The notes under the pieces were generated by a model. It did not search any database. It saw only the letters and a list, made by a program, of their open reading frames with translations, and was not told the DNA's origin. From Hofstenia miamia (taxonomy: Eukaryota; Xenacoelomorpha; Acoela), in the NCBI GenBank assembly GCA_004352715.1, contig SCFE01000021.1:2006128-2070127 (forward strand): 64,000 nucleotides of DNA, written 5' to 3'. A program made the position numbers and the translations under genes. Shown one piece after another: positions 37,601-48,600 of this stretch. Within the stretch, counting starts at the first letter, position 1. Every line of letters starts with the position of its first letter.

Positions 37601-40600
37601 AATTTGGTTTGTTATTATTGAAATGCCATAAAATCAAAAGCCTTTGTCAGCTGTAGTCGTTCGATTTGACTGGAATCTCCACAATATAAGCCATCGCTGG
37701 ACTATTGTCGAACATTTAAAAAGAATCGAAGTAGTTTTGCATTTTTCATATTTTTAAAAATGTATTCTTCAAAATAAATTTGGAAATATGCTGATTAGAC
37801 AGAAAATAGGACTTCGAGCTGAAAATGTCAAATTTCATGTAAACTTTTAAGCATTGACACAAACAAAGATAAATATTACCTATTGATTAAATTTTTTCTT
37901 AAAGCTACTTTTGCAGTAAGAAATGAAATAATGTCACCGGGGAGATTTGCATGACCATAACGAAATATGGGATGACTGATAGCGATTTATAAGAACTCAA
38001 CAAAATGATTTAAAAAAGGCTTTTGATTTATTATATTGTTTTAAAATTGCCATTAAAGCAAATACATTATATATTAATTTAGGTACTTTCCAAATTGTCT
38101 ATTGGTTGAAGAATACATGAACAGCGTTTGGATTGAGATGCAAGGTCTTTCGGCTTTGGACTTGACGTTTTTCCTGAAGAATAATTTTGAAGATTCAATG
38201 CAAGTAATCGATTACACTTCTTATCTCAACTTCCGCCAGTGCCCAGAAAGCCAGTTAAAGGATTCTGAGGTTATTTTAAGTTTATGTCTCTCCAAATATT
38301 CTACGCGATTTGAAATTGTTTTTTACAATGTAGTAATTGAAGTGTATGAATAGTTCACCAATGCATAAAGCTGGTATTTTTCGACACATACCATTTCATT
38401 TGTAACTATGTCATACTTATATCTGTAATATTGAAGTTTTGAATATGTCATGTTCATATAATTAGGAGTATGTAAACCGGAGTTGGTTACCATAGCAATA
38501 ATCATCTTACACCCACACACAATTAACTGTTTAAGGGTGTTTTTCTATTTACATTGTCCTTGATGCATTTCAGTGTATGAACTTTATAGGTTCCATAAAG
38601 GCAGTGTCAATGCTTATTTTTAGCAATATCATCACAAGATCAGAAACTTAGCCAATTATGATTTTCGGCAATATTAAGATAAGGCATTATAAAAAACGCA
38701 CATTAAATAAACACGAAATAAAATGTAAATGAGTGATACATCAAGTAAATAAACTTAAATAGAGAGGTTTTTGCAAAAAAATAGTTTCTTTTAGTCGTTT
38801 AACCCAACTCTACGGTGAGACCGAAATTCTTTGCTCATCTTCTTCACAGTTTTTTCCATTTCTGAGCCAGGAACTCCTCCTTGACGATATGCATACATAT
38901 AGTTTCTAAATCTATTGATGTAATTACTTATTGTTTCCTTGGGAATTGAATCCAGAGCCTCAAGTACAGTTACTCTAACGGATTCAATGGTGTAGTCACA
39001 GTGAGCTCGAGTATATCGTTTTGCATGCCCCCAAACTCGCTCAATTCCATTCAATTCACAATGGAACTTTGGAAGGAGTACAACTTTGTGACCTCTTCTT
39101 TTTAAAATTGTATGAAGAGCACTCACTTCATCTCTGAAATCTTCATGGGAACTAAAAATAACCCTTATATTCGAAAGCTTTAGAGTGAACGTATCTACAC
39201 CACGTTCTTGAAGAATCATTTCAGCATCTTTTGGAGTGCCATCATTCATCACCAGCTTCTGAATTTTTCCAGCTCACGCTGTGCCCCTCATAGCAGTCTG
39301 CTTACCCCCCCCCAGGTTTCTTGTTTAGTCTTGCAACAACTTATCCATCAGGAGCAAAGGCTGTATGCCCACAAGAATGGTAAAAAATCCCTCGAGGAGG
39401 GTATTTGGGTTCTGCTGCTCTAATTCCTGCTTTGATCTGCTCTAAGACAGCTCATTGTTCCAAAAGTCTTCTTTTGTTCTTCCGTATTCAAACAATACTC
39501 TAGCAGACTTTGGAAATGCAGGGTCTTCTGCTGAAAATGTAAAGTGTATGTTATCAGAAATAGCAAAATAACCATCCACTGGTCACATTTAGAGCTCCTT
39601 TCTTAAAGGCATTTTCCTTGCCAAAATTCAGTGCACTTCCACTGAGCTCTTCATTATTTGCTATTGATCCCTTTCTTGCATATCGACCGCGACAAAATTC
39701 TGGCAGTTTACCCCTATTCTTGACAAAATCTCTCCATTTTTGGAGTGTCTTATAGTTCCTCTCCAGATGCTTGGCAATAATCTTAGAGGCAGGTTAGATT
39801 AATCTTCTTTTAACAAATGAAAGAGAAACATGGAGATTGAATAAAGATCTTCACGAGCTAGGCCAGCAATCCAATCATTAACAAAATCCTCCAAGAGTGC
39901 ATCAGGATCATTTTGTAAAGCTGATTCAGTGTGAAAACTATCATCTGAAAAAAGGACTCCATTCTCTTCATCTGGACACAATTCCACAGAGTCTTCCATA
40001 GATTCTGGAGGATTTAAGCCTTCTGTGAAGTCTCTGGTAGCTTCTGCAGCAACCTGGTGCTTTTTTGAGGTGCGCTCCTTGTTTCTTGAGTTTAGGCATG
40101 ATGAAATATAGCTAATTTATCATACTTTTTCTTTTTCAGGTAAAATTGCAGCATTTTATCCCTCATAATTTTAATTTTGTTAGTCTGATCCTGCAGATTT
40201 TTCTTATTGTTTCATTCAAAATGCGTTTCTTATAGGCGTATTGTTAAGACTTGATTTTTATCATTTCTAACTTAACTTTTTCTAAATGAATTAGTGCCGA
40301 AACCACGATAAGTAGAATGCAGGAAATTGAGCTATCCAAAATTTTCTGAAGAACTGCTCTAGTTTTGATGCATAGACACATTTTTTTGAGTATACAATAA
40401 TGATTTTAGGCGCATATTTATAAAAATAAGGTCTCAGTTAACCGAGCAAACAGCTTTGATTCAATATTACAAGTGGGACTTGTTAGAACTTAAGTAATTT
40501 TGCATGTAACAACTTTTGTATTATGTAATATATTTCATATTTTGAATAATCATATATTACGTTCGAAAATTTTCCATAACTCTGAACACAGTCTAGTTGA

Positions 40601-43600
40601 AATATAGCACAGTTACATTGTTAATGTCTATTGAAAGTGCAAATTAGTATCGATGTGTATGCATAAATTGATGTGTTGGAGAACAGCCATTCTCATGTAG
40701 TCAAGGATTAAGTTTATTATGTTGTGAGTTTAGACACACATTCAAAGATAAGAAAGTTCTGTACTATCGCTATGATGTTGAACAAGGTTCTTAAGTTAAA
40801 TAATTACAAGATGTTGATAAAATTGAATTTCAATATACTTTGAAAGCTGAATTTCTTAAATTTAAATCACCCTTAAATACAACTCCAATTTTCTTAAATG
40901 TATGGATTTATAGTTTTTAGGCTACTTTTTCTAGTTAACATTAATATATAGAGTATTTCAACGAGCAAGCTTGCGTTCATAATATATGTATAGTTCCAAC
41001 GTAGATATCAATGCCAAATGCAATTCTATACATTACTTTATTTGAAATACGAGCTAAGCATTCATTTTTAATTACTACTCTTTGTTTCAATGATTGAGTG
41101 TGAAGTGAAGTATAAAATATAAGAAAAAATTAAATCATAAAAAATTTAGCGTTTAAAATTCAAGTGAATGGAATTGGAAATACCATTAGAGCTTCTTCTG
41201 ATATCATACATCTAAGACGTACAAAATTTTATTTATTTTGTAGAACATATGCTAATATATAATTCAGCACCAGTATTCTGGGTGGTCAGTCATTTGAAGT
41301 TAATTTAAATTATGGTCCGCAAAATGTAGCCTATCCAATTTTTGACAATCAATTGTTGCATCAGCAAAACATTACTGCAAATATTTTATTGCCTGTTAGT
41401 GGTAAAATTTCAAAAAATATGTAATGAAAATCATCACTTTTAATAGTTATTTGTTATCATTTTCTGATATATTTTCTTTATTAATGATTTCTATTATTTG
41501 CCATGTAAAATACATGGATCTACAAAACCTTGCTTAAATAAGCGATATACGACATACATGAACGTCACTTGGCCATGAAAGTACATAATCACAAACAATT
41601 ACGAAATATTCGTCCATATACGATGCGCGAAAAAGGTGGCACACTTAATTGGCTGAACAAACCTCTTACTCGCGTTGAAACGTGTGACGACGCTCTTTTA
41701 TCTATTTAATTTATTTAGAGAACTGAATACATTCTGCAAAATGTCAAACACTTGGTTGATATCTAAATACCTGTTTTGAATTAACTACTAAAGATCAAAT
41801 TTCATTTTGTTTTATTGGCTGATGTACAATTTATTTCAAGTGCCCATTAACAATGAATAAGATACTTCGCTAAATTATATGTTTATGAATTAAATAACGT
41901 AATTACAAAATGTAAAAAACTGCTAAACATTAAAAGTTGTTTAGTCTTCTTGACAATAGGCTTAACAAAGACATAAAATTCAAGTTAAAATTGTTTTTTG
42001 TATGCCATCGCGCACCAACTTCTAACTTATTTAATGTTTTTAGAAACTAGCTCTTGCTTAACCCTTGTCATGCAGGGTTCATTTGTTCAACTTATTTGTA
42101 GAAAGATTTCAGGAAAACTAAATCAATTAATTTTAAAATTTAGCGAGTTTTTTTGTGAAAGTTTAATTTTACTCAATATTTAGTATTCCCTTTGTCAAGA
42201 CCTTATAGATATATGAACATGCGGTATCGAGAGAATTTAAATCTTTATCAAAAATTCGAAATTTTCAAATAAAAATTTTAATCTTTTCAACATTGCTAAT
42301 AGGCTTGGAAAAATTAGTTGTAAATGTGGAAAACAGTTTGTCCTTTAACGAGGACGTCAGACTGTTTACGATTAATACCACTTGATGATAAATTAATTGG
42401 TAGTTGAGTCAAGTGGTTGTTAGAATGCTTATTTTGGATAGCGGTTAAAATTAACTTGTCAATGTAGACTTTAATCGCAATGATTCACATCATATTTGGC
42501 ATTCATATTGACATTTAGCATCATGCTGCTGTTATGAATCATCGATTGTAATTTACTCTGGCAATGTTTGCACTTGTACGATATACTTTTCACATTTGAA
42601 ACGCACCATGAAAAACAATGTTTTTCAGATTTACAATTTTATGTATCACGATGTTTATGTTGTAAATTTTTTTGGAAAATGTTCTGACATTTTTGTAATT
42701 TTTTCTGAATTTTTAAACAGTTTTTTTCACAAGTTTCTATACTTTATCACAAAATTTTGTTTTATGCAATATAAATGTGATTGACATTTTTATATAGGAT
42801 TCTTTAACTGAGCTGTGAACAATGTAACGCAGATTTATCGTGATTCGTTGTGATTCACGAATTCTAAGAAAAGTTCACTAATCTTTCAAAATATATACCG
42901 TAACACTGTGTGTGCATTTGTCATATGGCAAGTAAACTTCAATGCATTTAAGTTAAATTTTTGAGCTGACTAAGAATTTGAAAATATTTTTAAATTTATT
43001 GAAAAGTTTCATCGCAAATATATAAATATTGATTTTTTGCTTATACTTTACCCTTATTAGTGTTTTGCTTTATTATTTTAGTTTAGTATATTACTACGAA
43101 AAATCCAATTAGAAAATAAAGTGAATTTTCAGAAAAAGTGATATAGAAAAGTCTATTTTTTGTTTACTATACAAAAATTTTTCTCAAGCGCACATACAGT
43201 GGAATTAATTTCGATTTTCCATGTATGAACGTCAGTCACTGCTTATGTTTTTCATATTTGGTTTTTTAATTGAATATATTATTTTACAATGGTTTCTCCA
43301 TAAAATTTTGTTTTTGATTCAACTTCAACAAAAAATTTGATAATTTGTGCCTAAATTGCAAATTAGGTTCGGCATGATTTCGAGCTTAATAGAGTATATC
43401 CCTTTTTACTCTTCTATATTATTTTTGATAACTTAAAGCATTTCTGTTTGATGATTCGACTAATCTATGATTTTTTGTATCTTTTCAAAACACTTTACAC
43501 TAACAACTGTCTTTTATATAAATATCTAAATATTTATTTATTTTTACATTTTTTTCTTGCATTTGTTTTAGTTTCATAGATTTTACACATAATATGCATT

Positions 43601-45419
43601 CAATAATTATATTATTTAAACGTCATTTTTCAGCTATCAACAGTTTTCTATAGGATTTCTTGACTTCCAATGTCAATACACCTGAATGTAGAGAGCAATA
43701 TGCTGCTGTTCCAAATGACTTCCATGCGAAAAAACAATTCAACGATATCCAAAACAAATTGACCTCTTTCCAAAAGAGATCTCTTGATAAACTCGACCTT
43801 TTCCAGAAGAAGTGGAATTTCAAAGAGCTTTTTTCTCAAGAAAACCCCATGTTGCACACGCAAGTTAACAAATATAGTTGCATGTATTTGTGCATCATTT
43901 AATTATATTATTGGTTTATTATTTAAGCAGTTTTGGTTAACTCGCACTTTTGCATAAATGTGATGTCTCATTGCCAAAATGCGATTGGTATTTCAAACGG
44001 ACATCTATAATGTCAATTTGACCGTTGATCATTAATTTCTTTCTAGTTTTATGTTAGTACTGAATTGGATTAAGATATGCACCGTTAATCTTTAATTAGT
44101 AACTATCATATATTTTTCCTTTGTGCTTTTGCATAAAATTTTTTTCAAACTAAGCAACACTCATTTAGTAATTGAAATTACATAATTATTTTAAAGGAGG
44201 ATATAGCGGTCTCCTTAGATAATTAAATGTTAGTGCCTGGTGGCATACCGATACCGCGGATTTCGCTAACAATCTATTATTATTTTATTTAGAGGAATGT
44301 GTACTGTGTAGTAGAAAACTTAAGTCAAGTCAATTTATAAGAAATCAAGATTCGAGCATGAGTTAACATATTTATTAACATAATTTGCTTATGAAATGCG
44401 TTAGACTATATAGACACGTGTATAGCTCATATTTGTTGCTCATACATACCAATTATACTATCGATTTTGGATGGACTTGTCGATACCGCGGTATTTTGAC
44501 TAATACCGAACCGGAACAACTCTGATATTTTTATACCGCCGAGTCGTAGTGAATGTTCAGTATGGGTTAGGAAACATTTAGCAATGATACATTTTGTTAA
44601 GTTTGAATTGTAAAAAGTTGTTTAATTTACTGTCGTTGTTATCGTTTTGCATGGCAACTTTTTTGCTTCATTCAAATTAGTGACTTTTCTATGAAAAAAT
44701 CCTCTCAATCAATGATTTGCAATATTTTTCGTCACTGAATGAATAATTATAATGCTCTTAATTCAATTTTTTTATTCATTTTTTCAAATTTTGCAATAAA
44801 TCTAGTGCACAATATTTTCAAAAATTGAATTTGTAAGAATTTCTGGATGCAAATGATTTACATCTAGTATACTGATATACTAATATTTTCAAACGTCTCA
44901 ATCAATAGTTGACTTTTTCAATTGCTATTTACTCGTGTTATTTCAGATTTCCAACTGCAACTATGGTGAGAGATTGTAAATTCGATACTTTTTCTAATTG
45001 TATACGATTTTTTCTTCAACTATTTGAAGAACCTCAATATAATATTAATTAATGCCATAATCTATTGGTAAGGCTGTTTGTATAGTCTACTTCAGGAACG
45101 CTTTACAAACTTATTCACTTTTTCAAAAAGCTGTTAACAATAAGTTTTGTTTACATGTTTTTTATATTTTACTTTTGGCCTCTTTTCTCTTCAAATATCA
45201 CAAAGGTACTGAACTTGTTTTTTTTCTGAAATCTGAAAAAAATTTGAATTGTTATTTCAAAGTTTGCAAAATATCATTGATAACTGCTATATAAATAATT
45301 CCCCTATGCTTTGAAATATGAGTGTTAACTTGCGTTTCAGTGAACTTCAAATGGAAATACAAGGCATCATGGAGAATTTCCACACAGAAAGTGAATCAAT
45401 TATCCATAGTATAGTATAG
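22681..45419 (+). CDS. RUNDC3: RUNDC3-like RUN-domain protein (one exon not found)
   Basis: Proposed exons: 22681-22892, [one missing], 32670-32833, 38083-38269, 43654-43876, 44947-44965, 45341-45419. Phases fit at every visible junction; the codon split at 32833/38083 joins LLNYW to YFPN cleanly. Exon 1 (ANIAAVLRLICKTVIDKSC) parallels the N-terminus of RUNDC3A/B. Exon 3 has SDDARLRAWFRVCLMAKCLS, the core RUN helix. Exon 4 has GLSALDLTFFLK and VIDYTSYLNF, very close to the end of the RUNDC3 RUN domain. RUN domains bind small GTPases (Rap2 for RUNDC3A). The last exons form an amphipathic helix (LQLCELQMEIQGIMENF) like the coiled coil of the family. The protein would be about 320 residues, shorter than vertebrate forms (about 450). 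The donors at 38270 (GTTATT) and 43877 (GTTGCA) are weak, so those exon ends are less certain. The start codon directly follows a TAG preceded by a polypyrimidine tract. Confidence 0.75.
23613..24780 (-). pseudogene. Unidentified decayed ORF region, possible transposase
   Basis: Inside intron 1 of the RUNDC3-like gene. Minus-strand frames (for example MFKNFRVNRLTVIADITKEL at 24312-24127, and pieces reading KILDDGV and ENELRCISK) look protein-like but are broken by stops. The palindromic word TACTAGTATGTACTAG lies on the left (about 23226 and 23420) and a similar one on the right (about 25590), which suggests element ends. I cannot name the family. Confidence 0.35.
24924..25396. mobile_element. 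hAT-type MITE with GGCTCG arrays and 8-bp target duplication
   Basis: The left end CAGACTTGTCAACGAGCC is the exact inverse of the right end GGCTCGTTGACAAGTCTG. The flanks ACCCTAGA at 24916-24923 and 25397-25404 are identical, as expected for hAT. Next to both ends are arrays of GGCTCG hexamers, which may be transposase-binding sites. The middle is AT-rich and non-coding. An 81-base gap (24955-25035) sits in the left end, and the 30 bases before the gap are repeated directly after it, so the left end was probably assembled twice and the true element is shorter, about 360 bp. Confidence 0.9.
25405..28459. other. Intron 1 of the RUNDC3-like gene, AT-rich
   Basis: No exon recognised. A short telomere-like run (GGGTTAGGGTTAGG) occurs near 27210. 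GCAGGGCCGGATTAAC at about 26331 resembles the left end of hAT-type MITEs, but no matching right end was found. Confidence 0.5.
28460..29110. repeat. Unidentified GC-richer inserted sequence
   Basis: This stretch differs in composition from the intron around it and has open frames on both strands. On minus, 28708-28472 reads SSCHYAKMTTKIEPTQYSPS and SWTLCGGSLTKANGICERL. Another minus frame near 29050-28920 reads IPRIQQKTWIDRLYRHLLGL. It looks like part of a decayed mobile element, but I do not recognise the protein. Confidence 0.4.
29111..32669. other. Intron of the RUNDC3-like gene, no exon found
   Basis: AT-rich sequence. The RUNDC3 family predicts an exon of about 75 bases (a W-F-G...F-W-D-type segment, total length 1 modulo 3) between 22893 and 32669. 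I read this interval for it and did not find a convincing match. Confidence 0.5.
32834..35309. other. Intron of the RUNDC3-like gene, AT-rich
   Basis: No coding signal. TCCTGGTTCCGCCACTAATT near 35031 resembles a hAT terminal repeat in reverse orientation; its partner was not located. Confidence 0.5.
35310..36873 (-). pseudogene. LTR retrotransposon pol remnant (reverse transcriptase to RNase H)
   Basis: Read on the minus strand from 36873 down, the parts occur in the order found in LTR-element pol. The entry to reverse transcriptase (MLAAGIISFASRSSLA, then TTKIRLEIDYSSV) comes at about 36540-36400. ISLDLNVALYHQ, TCFLAPEGRRYAFNKLPIGL and LLYKEMAQLS follow at about 36330-36140. An RNase H-like stretch is next (GFTIYTDSRPLYYADKK, about 35590-35540). 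Last comes VPSAYNPADAPSRDF (about 35450-35405), the NPAD.PSR motif near the end of RNase H. Stops and shifts are frequent and no LTRs were identified. It lies in an intron, antisense to the RUNDC3-like gene. Confidence 0.85.
36874..38082. other. Intron sequence, no feature recognised
   Basis: AT-rich. It ends at the acceptor TTAATTTAG before the 38083 exon. Confidence 0.5.
38791..40100 (-). pseudogene. DDE transposase remnant
   Basis: The largest piece, 39252-38791 on minus, is open for about 150 codons: DAEMILQERGVDTFTL, SSHEDFRDE, LLPKFHCELNGIERVWGHAK, RYTRAHCDYTIESVR. The block PKFHCELNxIERVWGxAKRY is one I recall in DDE-type transposases of many aquatic invertebrates. Upstream pieces on minus give IAKHLERNYKTLQKWRDFV and GKLPEFCRGRYARKGSIANN (about 39770-39660), the N-terminal DNA-binding part of the same protein. 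An acidic 66-codon frame (39999-39799) comes before that. Frames are broken between pieces, so it is not active. No terminal repeats were defined. It is antisense in an intron of the RUNDC3-like gene. Confidence 0.8.
40101..43653. other. Intron of the RUNDC3-like gene, AT-rich
   Basis: No exon or element recognised. It ends at the acceptor TCTATAG before GATTTCTTGAC (43654). Confidence 0.5.
44242..44530. repeat. Possible MITE with ATACCGCGG ends
   Basis: GCATACCGATACCGCGGA near 44242 and CGATACCGCGGTATTTTG near 44481 share the core GATACCGCGG. The second holds a perfect 12-base palindrome, ATACCGCGGTAT. The boundaries and any target duplication are unclear. Confidence 0.3.
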
Positions 45420-45590
45420 TTTATGGTGCTAATCCCATTATATTTATTTGTGGATTTAAAGTTTTTACAGTATAATCCTTTGTTAAATCCCTAACTTACA
45501 TTTTCCAAAGTAGCACTCTGGTTAATCATTTATAGTTGTCGTAATATTTTCTTTTCAACAATATTGTCTAATACGTTGGTGTAAAAACTA

Positions 45591-45615
45591 CTTTTTTAGT
45601 TTTCGTTAATTTCAG
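45591..45615 (+). promoter_or_regulatory. 3' splice acceptor just upstream of the RPUSD3 start
   Basis: A pyrimidine-rich tract, TTTTTTAGTTTTCGTTAATTTCAG, ends in AG at 45615, 23 bases before the RPUSD3 ATG and 196 bases after the stop of the RUNDC3-like gene. It could serve a 5' UTR intron or spliced-leader addition. Confidence 0.5.
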
Positions 45616-45638
45616 AAATGTAAGTGCTTTGATTCCCG

Positions 45639-48600
45639 ATGTTTTCCAATCTAAGTTTTAAACGATATGCTACTACTAAAAAGGCGATCTCACCATTTTT
45701 GGAGCATCTTGGTTCTGGAGTTCCTAGAGCTTCCAACTGGAATGGATCGGAAATATTAGCTCATTTATCGGAGCACACTCTATATAATGAAAACAACATA
45801 GTTGCATTCAACAAGCCTCCCGGTCTTCCTGTTGCGTCTACAGGAATGCGTGGACTTTCTCTACAAGATATGATCCCGAGGTTGCTTTCATTTTATGAAT
45901 GTAAGCAATTCCTATTTTGTAAAGCACCCGCCAGGTAAAAACATTTTTTCTCCATCATTTTAAACGTTTCTTAAACTCCCATCATAATCAAAATATGTCT
46001 TTGATTGAGTCTTTTTTAACTACTGGATAATGTGAAATATTTATTCATTCAAATTTCTATAAGCATTCAATACTTTACGCATTCTGTAATGCCCAACTAC
46101 TGTTAAGAGAGGCAGCACTTGCAATTTTATCTAAAAAAAACAAAGTTCTAATGAATCATCAAAAACGCTCTAAATCCAATAATGGTTTAGACTTCGTTCA
46201 ACATTTGTGGGTATTGCGATTACTGTTATACCAATCCCCTTGTAATTAGGTGTTTTTATAAGTATTAGGTTTTGCAAACAATAGCAGTGCCAATTTTTTT
46301 AGTAAGTGACATTTAGGAACTTTTTTCTAAGAATCCTCAAAGTAAACCGTTGACAAAATTGCGCACTTCAAGAAATGCAGTATTTCTCTGCAATTTCTCA
46401 AAGGAGTAGTTCTTAATTTTTTGCGCATAAATATGTAACATTGTTAATCCTTCTTAAATTTGGTAGATGTTTGGCATTTTAGTGCATACCAAACATTTAA
46501 ATCAACGTATGCATCGCTAATCCCTAGATATGCGTATGGTGTAACCTTAGGTGATGCAGATTTGCTATCCTTAGTATTGCTATTCTTATCGTATTTGGTG
46601 ACTATGAATCTATATTGTAAATTCTTTTGGAGCATTTATTTACCAAATAATTGCAAAAAATTTGTATAAAAATGCATAATTTTTGGAAGTGAAAATTTTG
46701 AAATATTTGGCAAACGTTTGCTAAATTATGTAAATTTCTACAATTTCTATAGTTATCAAATAGATTTTAATTTTTATTTGTATTCGAAATTTCAAATCTG
46801 AGTTACTGTCTTTTGCAAAATAGTCATACCAAGTTAGAATTTGTAGTTTTTATGGCCTTTCCAAATATTGTTTTTTTAATCTAATCAGCAATTAACTTAA
46901 ATTGATTGTGTCTAATCCCAATAAAAATATTTTAATTTATTGTGGACAAAATTATTACCGAATTGTTAAATAACATATCCAGGGCATTTTCTATAATTAC
47001 AATTTATCAAATGTATTTTGGATTATATTATTAAGTTTTGTGACAAAGGATTTGCTAACTGCTCTCAGTTGCAGTTGATATTTTCTGAAAATGTAAAAGC
47101 AGAACAATAAATAGTTGTCTAAACAAGACTCGTTGCATGTCCAATGTAATGTTGAAGCTTGGCTCGTTACAAGCACTGCTCGTTGACAAATCTGATTAAA
47201 TTTATAGTATGCTATTTTTGCGGTTTTCGGTCTTTCTTTTGAAAACATCTACACTGATTCATTTATATTCAGTCATATGTTTGATGTACATTGTACATGT
47301 GATTGAAATTTTTTCAATAACATTTTATTTAGAGAAGCTTCTGGTCTCGCCATCGCAGCAACCTCCATGGAAGCCTATCAACATATAATGAAGACGTTCA
47401 AGAAATCGAAATACACACGAAATCCTCTTATTTCCTATTTGGCAATTACAGCCAATCCTGTTGCAGAAACGCTTCCTAAGCAAGGAACGCTAAGCTCCTA
47501 CAATCGAATTAGCTTGATCAATGGCGTTTATCAGTCAGTAAAAGAAAAAACTCCTTCTAAATTGCAACGCAAGCGGGCTCGCAAATTTCATTTGAAGCAT
47601 ACTAACACCAACTATGAAGTACAAAACTCTTCAGAATTGGGTAAATGCCTTCTTATTAATTGTTTTAACTTAATTCGTGTTCAGAAATGGTTTTTTTCTT
47701 TAAACTAAATCAGGTCGTGTTAATCGATAACGTTGCTGGTTACATGTATAGGTTTTTGATGCTACATTGAACAATTGAACATGTAACTACTTTTTGACAG
47801 AGCAGGAAAAGCATAGCAAAGCATTTATTTTTCCCACTACTGGCTAGCTAGTTATGTTTGGATCACATATAATTTTGTTTGTTTTAGTGCAGTCGGGTCT
47901 AGTTAGATCGGGTCTACATATCCTTCGAGTCGGGTTGGGTTGGTCCTGGAAATTTTGATCCGTTTCCAGACTTGGATGGAAGTAGGGGAGATTTTTACAA
48001 GCTGCCTTACCCCATATTAACGAGTTTACCGCTGTCTCATATTGCTTCACACTTGTTCTTCCGCACCAAATTGCCCCACACAGAAATGTCTGCTCCGAGA
48101 TCTCTTACCCCTTATTTGTTTTATGATATTTTTCATAACTCTACATCACCACTGTAAATATTTTAAATCCCTTGTCGAATATTACTAACACGTATTAAAT
48201 ATTACTTTACCGTCTTCCAAATTTGCAATTTTTTTTCAGGTATTCAAGAGTGTTTTCCCTCTTTTCGCCTCATACGTACCCAATTTAGAAAAACCTTGCA
48301 CCATGCCCGCCACGACTTGCACCACTTCCATCTGTGCTAGTGTTTTAAACTTGAAAGTTTTAATCTTAAGATACATTACATGATCAATTTAACCCTAAAC
48401 AGTCAATTGCATTCATAAGGATACAATCGGTTTGGTAAACATTTTCAAGCAATTTTCTCCAAGCCTATTATAAAATTTGGAAATATTGGTATTTGGAACC
48501 ATCTATGGCAGTGTTTCCCAACCTTTTATAAAGAAATTGGGTTGACGGACCTACTAAAAATTTTATATAATTCGCGGACCTTAAAAATACACGGTATTTC

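Noticed and set aside
38323-38520. Minus-strand 65-codon frame next to the RUN exon
   Set aside because: It lies in the intron after the exon at 38083-38269 and has no similarity.
43623-43863. Minus-strand frames MKFHFFWKRSSL and MRVQHGVFLRKK
   Set aside because: Antisense shadows of the plus-strand coiled-coil exon, which fits the gene model by phase.
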